Shown here in pieces: positions 58,497 through 64,000 of a stretch of 64,000 bases of DNA (its first letter is position 1; each line of letters opens with the position of its first letter). Under the pieces are notes generated by a model. That model had not been told where the DNA came from. It saw only the letters and a list, made by a program, of their open reading frames with translations, and ran no database searches. The translations under genes and the position numbers were made by a program. Source of the DNA: Pseudomonas caspiana (lineage in GTDB: Bacteria > Pseudomonadota > Gammaproteobacteria > Pseudomonadales > Pseudomonadaceae); NCBI RefSeq assembly GCF_002158995.1, contig NZ_LOHF01000009.1, forward strand, positions 1 through 64,000, given 5' to 3'.

Positions 58497-59762
58497 TCAT
58501 AAACGAATCGACAAACCATCGGCCAACGACTGCCGATAGGCGCGCCACGCAGGCACAACGCCCATCAATAACGCGGCCGCCAGAATGCCACCAAGCAGCG
58601 TCCATTCATATTCGCTGGGCAGCGAAAGCGGCAGGAACAGCCCGTAATTGCTTTGTACATAGCCTTGGGCGGCAGCGATGCCGACATATAACAGGACCAT
58701 GCCACTGACCACTCCCGCGAGTGCAAGGGCGAAGGCTTCCATGATCAGCAGGGTCGCGATGTGCCAGGGACGTGCACCTACTGAGCGCAGAATTGCCATC
58801 TCTCTGCGTCGTTCATTAAGGCTGGTGAGAATGGCCGTGAGCATGCCGATCAAACCCGTCAGGACTACGAACAGCGAAATCACGAACAAGGCTTTTTCGG
58901 CCGTGCCCATCAGGCTCCACAATTCCTGAAGTGCCACGCCGGGCAGGATCGCCAGCAACGGCTCGCCGCGAAATTCGTTGATCTGACGTTGCATCGAGAA
59001 GGTGGCGATCTTGCTGTTCAAACCTAACATGAAGGCCGTAATCGCCTTGGGCGTCAGGTCCATGTTGCGCGCTTGATCGGCAGATATACGTCCGGTGCCA
59101 TGGGCAGGCACGCCGTTTTGCCAGTCGATGTGGATCGCTTCCATTCCTCCGAGGCTGATATGCAACGTGCGATCTACCGGCGTGCCGGTGCGCTTGAGAA
59201 TACCGACGACGGTAAACGGTTTATCGTCGTGCTTGACCAGACTGACCGCCGCGACGCCATGGGCCAGCACCAGCTTGTCGCCAAGCTTGTACTTCAAGGC
59301 ATCGGCGACTTCGGCACCGAGTACCACTTCAAATGGGTCCGTCGCAAAGGCCCGACCCTGGGCGAGCTCCAGATGTTGCTGGCGCCCAAACTGATAATGC
59401 TCGAAGTAGTTTTCGTTGGTGCCCATCACCCGATAGCCGCGATGGGAGTCCCCCAGGGAAATCGGAATCGCCCATTTCACCTGCTTGCTCTGTGCGATCT
59501 CCTCAAAGCTGTCCCAGCGAATATTGTTAGTGGCGTTGCCGATCCGGAAGACTGAGTACAGCAGCAGATTGATCGAGCCGGAGCGCGCGCCGACGATCAG
59601 ATCGGTGCCGCTGATAGTACTGGCGAAACTGGCCCGGGCTTCGGTGCGCACGCGCTCGACGGCCAGCAACAGGCAGACCGACAAAGCGATGGCAAATGCG
59701 GTGAGGAAGGCAGTGAAACGACGGTTAGCCAGACTGGCCATGGCTAGGCGAAACAAATACAT
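58497..59762 (-). CDS. ABC transporter permease, FtsX/MacB-like
   Basis: A 421-residue membrane subunit with one N-terminal helix (about 17-40), a large periplasmic domain (about 45-290) and three C-terminal helices with the FtsX-like permease signature LNERRREMAILRSVGARPWH. This MacB-type layout usually works as a mechanotransmitter that moves lipoproteins or releases periplasmic cargo, not as a channel importer. ATG at 59762 lies 1 bp after the ATPase stop, so the pair is coupled. It corresponds to PA4065. Confidence 0.9.
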   Translation of the reverse strand: MYLFRLAMASLANRRFTAFLTAFAIALSVCLLLAVERVRTEARASFASTISGTDLIVGARSGSINLLLYSVFRIGNATNNIRWDSFEEIAQSKQVKWAIPISLGDSHRGYRVMGTNENYFEHYQFGRQQHLELAQGRAFATDPFEVVLGAEVADALKYKLGDKLVLAHGVAAVSLVKHDDKPFTVVGILKRTGTPVDRTLHISLGGMEAIHIDWQNGVPAHGTGRISADQARNMDLTPKAITAFMLGLNSKIATFSMQRQINEFRGEPLLAILPGVALQELWSLMGTAEKALFVISLFVVLTGLIGMLTAILTSLNERRREMAILRSVGARPWHIATLLIMEAFALALAGVVSGMVLLYVGIAAAQGYVQSNYGLFLPLSLPSEYEWTLLGGILAAALLMGVVPAWRAYRQSLADGLSIRL

Positions 59763-59763
59763 C

Positions 59764-60474
59764 TCAAACCTCTGCGGCGACGGCGGCGCGATTGAGTTCG
59801 GACAGCGACAGGCTGCGGTCGAACAGCGGTGCCAGGCTCTGGTCATGGCTGACGAACAACAGGCTGCTGCCTGCTTCGCGGCATTCGGCGAACAACAATT
59901 TGATGAAGGCTTCCCGGGCGTCGGTGTCGAGTGCCGAAGTCGGTTCGTCAGCGATCACCAGCTCTGGCTGGCCGATCAAGGCGCGGGCGGCTGCCACTCG
60001 CTGCTGTTGACCGATGGACAACGAGTCGGCGCGACGGCCAAGCATCTCGGGGTCTTTCAAACCCAGATGAGCGAGTAGCGTGACGGCGGCACTTTCCACA
60101 CTGCCGTGGCGCTGTTTCGCACGTTTAGCGCGGACCTTGGAGAAGTGACACGGCAGCTCTACGTTCTCCCGCACCGAAAGAAACGGCAGAAGGTTGAACT
60201 GCTGGAAGATGTAGCCGGTGTGATTGACCCGAAACCGATCACGCTCACCGGATGACAGTTCAGTCAGTTCCTGGCCTAGCAAGCGAATGCTGCCGCGATT
60301 GGGTTTCTGCACGCCGCCCAGCAAACCCAGTAACGTCGTCTTGCCGCTACCGCTGGGACCTTTGAGAAACAGCGTTTCGCCCGGCTCCAGCTGAAACGCC
60401 GGGATATCCAGCAATTGCGCGTGCCCTGGCCAGGTGAAGCCAAGGTTGGACAGTTCGATCAGTGCTTGAGTCAT
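59764..60474 (-). CDS. ABC transporter ATPase, LolD/MacB-like
   Basis: A 236-residue ATPase that drives the following permease. It has Walker A GPSGSGKTT (39-47), the Q-loop GYIFQQFNLLPFLSVRENVE, Walker B ELVIADEPTSALD and the H-loop LFVSHD. The ABC signature reads LSIGQ instead of LSGGQ, a small departure also seen in some LolD-like proteins. It starts about 70 bp after the DUF2796 gene, beyond a GC-rich hairpin. Confidence 0.9.
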   Translation of the reverse strand: MTQALIELSNLGFTWPGHAQLLDIPAFQLEPGETLFLKGPSGSGKTTLLGLLGGVQKPNRGSIRLLGQELTELSSGERDRFRVNHTGYIFQQFNLLPFLSVRENVELPCHFSKVRAKRAKQRHGSVESAAVTLLAHLGLKDPEMLGRRADSLSIGQQQRVAAARALIGQPELVIADEPTSALDTDAREAFIKLLFAECREAGSSLLFVSHDQSLAPLFDRSLSLSELNRAAVAAEV

Positions 60475-60507
60475 GGCCAGTGTGAATCCGCCGGTATGGA
60501 AATCAAA

Positions 60508-60527
60508 CGACCGGGCAAGCCCGGTCG
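60508..60527 (-). terminator. Hairpin between the DUF2796 and ABC genes, possible attenuator
   Basis: A 9-bp perfect stem (CGACCGGGC with GCCCGGTCG, 60508-60516 and 60519-60527) with a two-base AA loop; on the - strand GTTTGATTT follows. It may reduce transcription from DUF2796 into the ABC genes, or stabilise the DUF2796 mRNA. Confidence 0.5.
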
Positions 60528-60546
60528 GTTTTCAACAATAGCTGAA

Positions 60547-61134
60547 TCAGAATTTCAGGCTTGGATTGCTCGGACGTACTTCGGCACCCGACTGACCTTT
60601 GGGCGAAATCAACTGCACTTGAAGTTTTTCGGTGCCCGGGAACGACTTGAAGATGGTCGACAGGTCGAGGGTTTTCAGTACGGCCGGAACCTTACAGGTG
60701 AATTTGTAAGTGCCATGGATTTCGCTGTGCTCGTGCTCATCGTGGGCGTCTTTGGCATCGTGATCGTGGCCTGCGTCAGCATCAGGCTTGTCACCGAACA
60801 ATGGGCTTTCCAGCTTCTGGGCAACCACGTTGCACTCGGCGGCTTCCGGAATGTTGAACAGTGCGTGGGGCTTGAGCAGGATATCTTTGGCAGCGGCGAC
60901 TTTGGCCTTGTCTTCAGCGCTGGTGGCCAGATGCTCAAAACCGACGAGGTTCATGGCCGGGCTGTCCAGTTCGAACTCCAGCGTGCCGCCAACCAATGCG
61001 ACGTCCAGTCGGCCCACGCCATGCTCATGCGCGCCGAGGCTGCCGTGTTCATGGTCGTGATCATGCTCAGGGGCTGCATTAACCATTGCGAGAGGAAGCA
61101 GGGCCAAGGGCAAAGCGAGCAGCAGACGGCGCAT
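60547..61134 (-). CDS. DUF2796 periplasmic histidine-rich protein, probable zinc binder
   Basis: A 195-residue secreted protein with a signal peptide (MRRLLLALPLALLPLAMVNA). Two His/Asp-rich stretches are visible: PEHDHDHEHGSLGAHEHG right after cleavage, and AGHDHDAKDAHDEHEHSEIH in the middle, like the metal loops of ZnuA-type proteins. P. aeruginosa PA4063 is the counterpart and is induced by zinc starvation. ATG at 61134 is preceded by GGAG at 8 bp. It lies directly behind a Zur-like box and heads the ABC operon, so it may collect zinc or act as the cargo or sensor of the ABC pair. Confidence 0.87.
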   Translation of the reverse strand: MRRLLLALPLALLPLAMVNAAPEHDHDHEHGSLGAHEHGVGRLDVALVGGTLEFELDSPAMNLVGFEHLATSAEDKAKVAAAKDILLKPHALFNIPEAAECNVVAQKLESPLFGDKPDADAGHDHDAKDAHDEHEHSEIHGTYKFTCKVPAVLKTLDLSTIFKSFPGTEKLQVQLISPKGQSGAEVRPSNPSLKF

Positions 61135-61171
61135 AAAACAGACTCCGGACATGACGGGATAAAGATCGTTA

Positions 61172-61186
61172 TGTGATCTTATAACA
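61172..61186 (-). promoter_or_regulatory. Zur-like operator of the DUF2796-ABC-DUF3299 operon
   Basis: On the - strand TGTTATAAGATCACA is a 15-bp imperfect dyad (TGTnATnnnATnACA), close to the known Zur site pattern (TGTTATAnTATnACA). It lies 38 bp before the DUF2796 ATG and overlaps a weak -35 (TTGTTA) that is 18 bp from TTTATC (61163-61158). Confidence 0.6.
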
Positions 61187-61238
61187 ATTATTGTCGGGGG
61201 CGTGAGCCGGAATTTTGATTGAGTAGTGAGCACTTCCC

Positions 61239-61320
61239 CGGTAGGAGCCAACTTGTCGGCGAGACGATAGTTCTCATTACGCGGGTCCAATGCCTCGCCA
61301 ACGAGTTGGCTCCTACCCGG
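61239..61320. repeat. REPIN (GGTAGGAGCCAAC type)
   Basis: Inverted arms CCGGTAGGAGCCAACTTGTC... (61239 on) and ...GAGTTGGCTCCTACCCGG (to 61320), with the inner GGCGAG/CTCGCC pairing. A fourth REP type in this window. Confidence 0.85.
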
Positions 61321-61336
61321 TGATGTATTCCAATTA

Positions 61337-61531
61337 TTAAACGCGCTGACCCCAAGGCCGCGCCCGGCGCAGGTCTTGGGCCAGTGTGTAAATAATTGTC
61401 CGTCCGGCATGAGTGGTCCAGCGCAGGGTTTCTATCAGGCGATGTTCATCGGGCGTGAGGTAGGCGAAGCCTTGGGTTTTGGCTTCGTGTAGGCAGTCGA
61501 TGGGTTGGTGAGATTTTCTTTTTGATTTCAT
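61337..61531 (-). CDS. Small conserved-looking hypothetical protein
   Basis: A 64-residue protein beginning MKSKRKSHQPIDCLHEAKTQ and ending RRARPWGQRV, basic and without signal peptide or helix spans. The ATG at 61531 has an excellent AAGGAG 6 bp upstream, which is the main reason I believe it. I do not recognise the family. It starts just upstream of the Zur-box operon on the same strand, with a REPIN between. Confidence 0.6.
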   Translation of the reverse strand: MKSKRKSHQPIDCLHEAKTQGFAYLTPDEHRLIETLRWTTHAGRTIIYTLAQDLRRARPWGQRV

Positions 61532-61828
61532 TTGAAGCTCCTTACGATTTTCTGGAGTTGCCTTCAAACGCTGCGATTCGAATGGGTGGCAACTGTGCGC
61601 AGGTTCGCAGACCGAGTCGTAAGGGTCCCGGCACATCCGAAGATGTCCCGCGCACAGCGGCCATATAACTTACAGGCTAGCTGTTCGTGGAAACTTACGA
61701 CAATCGGGCTGCGAAACCCGTTCGCTGCTGCTGCAACGACCGGCGCACATTACCGACGCGGGACGCGATCCACGAGGTAACAACAGCGATTCAGAATGTA
61801 GGAATGGTCTCTGCCTGAACACAGATCC
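61532..61828. other. Gene-free stretch
   Basis: I see no convincing gene, RNA or repeat in these 297 bp. The promoter of the small - strand gene should be at the left end; the remainder up to 62118 is filled by two REPINs. Confidence 0.45.
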
Positions 61829-61921
61829 CCTGTGGGAGCAGGGCTTGCCCGCGATAAGACTGGACTCGATCGACCTGACATTTGCGGTGCCTGTATCGCG
61901 AGCAAGCTCTGCTCCCACAGG
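61829..61921. repeat. REPIN (GTGGGAGC type)
   Basis: Arms CCTGTGGGAGCAGGGCTTGC... (61829-61856) and ...GCAAGCTCTGCTCCCACAGG (61894-61921) in inverted order, differing at two or three positions. Confidence 0.9.
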
Positions 61922-61984
61922 TCCAGCGGAGTACTGGCCCTTTGTGGTGAATTTGCGGAAGGAGATCAGAAATACCGCTGATCC

Positions 61985-62057
61985 CTGTAGGAGCTGCCGA
62001 AGGCTGCGAAGCAATCTCATGGCATGCCGAATTCGCAGCCTTCGGCAGCGCCTACAG
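61985..62057. repeat. REPIN (CTGTAGGAGCTGCCGAAGG type)
   Basis: Arms CTGTAGGAGCTGCCGAAGGC (61985-62010) and its inverse (62032-62057), with one mismatch (CGCC for CTCC). The same family as the copy at 57079. Confidence 0.9.
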
Positions 62058-62118
62058 CCCAGCGCAAAAAGATGAATCTATGCGAGCATATCCCCCTGCA
62101 AAAAAAGAGGAAGCACCC

Positions 62119-62475
62119 ATGTTGCGTATTCGTGGAACCGTTGGCGATTGGCCGGTGGATTTGACGCTGGAGCTGGACGAAGGCGATTGGGCGCAGCTTG
62201 GCGCTCAACTCAAAGCCGCCAAACCTGAAGCCACCGCCGCAGCCGTGGTCAGCAAACCGGCCAGTCAGGACGACAAGATCTGGCAGATCGCGTTGGGCCT
62301 GCTGCGCAAGGCCGGGCAGATCAATGGGCCAGAGTTGCTGGATCAACTGGAAGGGTTGACCGGCAGCACGGCGGCGGGCAAGCGCCTGTTAGTGCGCTTG
62401 CGCCACAGTTCGCAAGTCAAGGTCGAGAGCGGGCAGGACGCGCCGCTCTACAGCTGGGTGAATACAGACGCCTGA
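62119..62475 (+). CDS. Conserved hypothetical protein (PA4062-like position)
   Basis: A 118-residue soluble protein beginning MLRIRGTVGDWPVDLTLELD, with a second part KIWQIALGLLRKAGQINGPE and GSTAAGKRLLVRLRHSSQVK that looks like a small winged-helix-type fold. No function is known to me. I chose ATG at 62119 with GAGG 8 bp upstream; the frame also runs back to 62080, adding 13 residues. It converges with the cnoX-like gene, 10 bp apart. Confidence 0.75.
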   Translation: MLRIRGTVGDWPVDLTLELDEGDWAQLGAQLKAAKPEATAAAVVSKPASQDDKIWQIALGLLRKAGQINGPELLDQLEGLTGSTAAGKRLLVRLRHSSQVKVESGQDAPLYSWVNTDA

Positions 62476-62485
62476 TGAAAGACGC

Positions 62486-63358
62486 TTAGTACAGCGCAGC
62501 AAACAACTTGCGACGGTAGGCGGTGACCAGCAGGTGGTCGTTGCCCAACAGGTCGAAGACTTGCAGCAGGGTTTTGTGTGGCAGGCCGTCGGCGTAGTTG
62601 CGGTTGCGGATGAACAGCTTCAACAAGCCTTCCAGCGCCGCTTCGTATTGCTGGCGGGCCAGTTGCTGAATCGCCAGTTGATGCACGGCTTCGTCATCCA
62701 GCGGGTTTTGCGCCAGGCGAGCCTTGAGCTCTGCTGCATCCGGGAAGGCCTTGGCTTCAGCCAGGAACGTCAGTTGCGCACGGGCACCGGCAAGGTCAGC
62801 TTTGTGATCGTCGGTTTTCACCGCGTCCAGCACTTGTCGTGCTTCGCCCAGCTCACCGCGCTCTGCCAGGCAGCGCGCATAAAGAATCAGCGCTGCCGCA
62901 TTGGTATTGTCTTCAGTCAGGATCTGTTGCAAGGCAGCTTCGGCTTCAGCGAAGTGGCTTTCAGCGAACATTTCCTGAGCCAGTTTCAGCGGGTCGGCGG
63001 CGACTGGCGCAGGCATGACCACGTGTTGCTCGAGAATCTTGCGGATCTCTGATTCAGGCTGGGCACCGGTGAAACCGTCGATGGGCTGACCATCCTTGAA
63101 CAACACGACCGTCGGCAGGCTACGGATGCCGAAGCGGGCGACGATGTCTTGCTCGGCATCGCAATCGACCTTCACCAGTAGCAATTCACCCTGATAGCTC
63201 TCGGTGATCTGTGCGAGCAGGGGCATCAGCACTTTGCAGGGCGCGCACCATTCGGCCCAGAAATCCACCAGCACGGGCTGGTCGAAAGACTTGTCGATGA
63301 CCAGTTGCTGAAAGGTCGCCGCCGTAGCGTCGAAGATGTAGGTAGTGTCCTGGTTCAT
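62486..63358 (-). CDS. ybbN: Thioredoxin-TPR co-chaperone (CnoX/YbbN family)
   Basis: A 290-residue protein with an N-terminal thioredoxin domain (about 1-110) and C-terminal TPR repeats (about 125-285). The active site is W37-C38-A-P-C41, so it keeps both redox cysteines, unlike E. coli CnoX (SQHC); the cis-proline is in SLPTVVLF. CnoX-type proteins protect unfolded proteins from oxidation and hand them to GroEL. ATG at 63358. It corresponds to PA4061. Confidence 0.93.
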   Translation of the reverse strand: MNQDTTYIFDATAATFQQLVIDKSFDQPVLVDFWAEWCAPCKVLMPLLAQITESYQGELLLVKVDCDAEQDIVARFGIRSLPTVVLFKDGQPIDGFTGAQPESEIRKILEQHVVMPAPVAADPLKLAQEMFAESHFAEAEAALQQILTEDNTNAAALILYARCLAERGELGEARQVLDAVKTDDHKADLAGARAQLTFLAEAKAFPDAAELKARLAQNPLDDEAVHQLAIQQLARQQYEAALEGLLKLFIRNRNYADGLPHKTLLQVFDLLGNDHLLVTAYRRKLFAALY

Positions 63359-63443
63359 TGCGAATCTCGGGGTATCTGAATGGGGCCAACTATAAAGGGC
63401 GCTTGGGTTTGCGCAAAGCGGCGTTGCAGGCGAAGCACTTCCT

Positions 63444-63548
63444 TGTGGGAGCGGTGATCATGTGGGAGCGGTGCTTGCCCGCGATAGGAACGACGCGATC
63501 TAAAGTGAACCGCGTCCAGCCTTATCGCGGGCAAGCACCGCTCCCACA
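63444..63548. repeat. REPIN with a partial extra arm
   Basis: A REPIN with arms TGTGGGAGCGGTGCTTGCCC... (63461 on) and the inverse ending at 63548. Just before it a truncated copy of the arm, TGTGGGAGCGGTGATCA (63444-63460), is repeated in tandem. The right arm lies inside the methyltransferase gene. Confidence 0.85.
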
Positions 63549-64000
63549 GGGGATTGCATTTCAACTCGCTCAGCGTGGTAGAGGCTCACCTTGCGAAACT
63601 CATGGGGCTCCGCCAGATCCGGCAGCGTATGCGCTTCAAAGATATCCAGGCGCCCATATTGTGGATGCTGAAAATCCCGCACTCTCGAATCCGCCACCAA
63701 TGCTTGCCGCCCGCGACTGAGGAACTGGTCCAGCAGCGGCAAGTTGGCCCGGTCGTAGAGCACGTCGGCGACGATGATCAAATCGAAGCGATCAGCTTCG
63801 GCAAAGAAGTCAGCCGAGTAGCTTAACTGCACGCCGTTCAGCTCAGCATTCGCGCGGCAGGCTTCAATGGCCAATGGATCAAGATCACAGGCCACCACTT
63901 CAAGTGCGCCCGCTTTAACTGCCGCAATCCCCGCCACGCCTGAACCTGCGCCAAAATCCAGAACCCGCTTACCGGCCACCCAATGCGGGTGTTCTGCCAG
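63500..64000 (-). CDS. Class I SAM-dependent methyltransferase, partial (5' end outside the window)
   Basis: The frame is open to the right edge and continues beyond; 166 C-terminal residues are seen. The SAM motif is VLDFGAGSGVAGIAAVKAGA, followed by VVACDLDPLAIEACRANAEL and motif IV DLIIVADVLYD, a pattern like the PrmA/ETFB-lysine and nicotinamide N-methyase-like group. The final 17 or so residues (PVGAVLARDKAGRGSL) are encoded by the right arm of the neighbouring REPIN, which also supplies the stop codon. Confidence 0.82.
   Translation of the reverse strand: MAEHPHWVAGKRVLDFGAGSGVAGIAAVKAGALEVVACDLDPLAIEACRANAELNGVQLSYSADFFAEADRFDLIIVADVLYDRANLPLLDQFLSRGRQALVADSRVRDFQHPQYGRLDIFEAHTLPDLAEPHEFRKVSLYHAERVEMQSPVGAVLARDKAGRGSL

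Noticed and set aside
61135..61410. Longer start for the DUF2796 protein
   Set aside because: It would run through the Zur-like box and a REPIN and bury the signal peptide inside the protein.

Overview
The window is chromosomal DNA from a Pseudomonas, most likely of the P. fluorescens lineage. This rests on several things. The gene order birA-coaX-SPOR-tRNAs-secE-nusG-rpl-rpoBC-str-S10-spc-alpha followed by katA-bfr-uvrA-MFS-ssb is the usual Pseudomonas one. RpoC is 1399 residues, and RpoB is 1357 residues once repaired, matching Pseudomonas lengths. Single-copy regions near the end are full of the GTGGGAGC-type and CTGTAGGAGC-type REP/REPIN repeats that are common in fluorescent pseudomonads. 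No insertion sequence, prophage or CRISPR array was seen.

Positions 1-33.4 kb hold the core information-processing block, all on the + strand: birA, coaX and a SPOR-domain gene; tRNA-Tyr, tRNA-Gly, tRNA-Thr and tRNA-Trp; secE-nusG; rplKA-rplJL-rpoBC; the str group rpsL-rpsG-fusA-tuf; then the S10, spc and alpha groups from rpsJ to rplQ, with secY, rpmJ and rpoA. Promoters and terminators separate the transcription units: terminators follow tRNA-Thr, nusG, tuf and rplQ; an attenuator hairpin lies between rplL and rpoB; good sigma-70-like promoters precede the tRNA cluster, tRNA-Trp, rpsL and rpsJ. Two things are odd here. rpoB carries a one-base deletion at about 10536/10537 that removes its last 68 or so codons from frame, which is probably a sequence error because the gene is essential. 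The second tuf copy that P. aeruginosa and some other pseudomonads carry between tRNA-Thr and tRNA-Trp is absent.

Positions 33.5-40.7 kb hold a stress and DNA-repair block: catalase, a ferritin-like iron store without the haem-ligand Met, uvrA (- strand), a YajR-like MFS exporter and ssb. Positions 40.7-50.2 kb are accessory: a nucleotide-transporter-like MFS protein and an exported-looking SDR divergent from a LysR regulator; a TetR regulator with an NTF2-like (DUF1348) gene under a 24-bp perfect palindrome; an FdhF/YdeP molybdoenzyme; and a large MscS-type channel.

Positions 50.4-64 kb are rich in REPINs. They hold the Lhr helicase, two NAD(P)-binding sugar-nucleotide-type genes, an OmpW/OprG porin with an Anr-like box at about -41.5, and a probable zinc-starvation operon on the - strand: a His-rich DUF2796 periplasmic protein, an ABC ATPase, an FtsX-like permease and a DUF3299 protein, behind a Zur-like box. 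A small conserved-looking ORF, a CnoX/YbbN-type thioredoxin-TPR protein and the 3' part of a methyltransferase whose C-terminal tail is encoded by a REPIN complete the window. The best candidate for a poorly described system is this Zur-box operon; the best candidate for unusual regulation is the TetR promoter, which predicts a leaderless mRNA.
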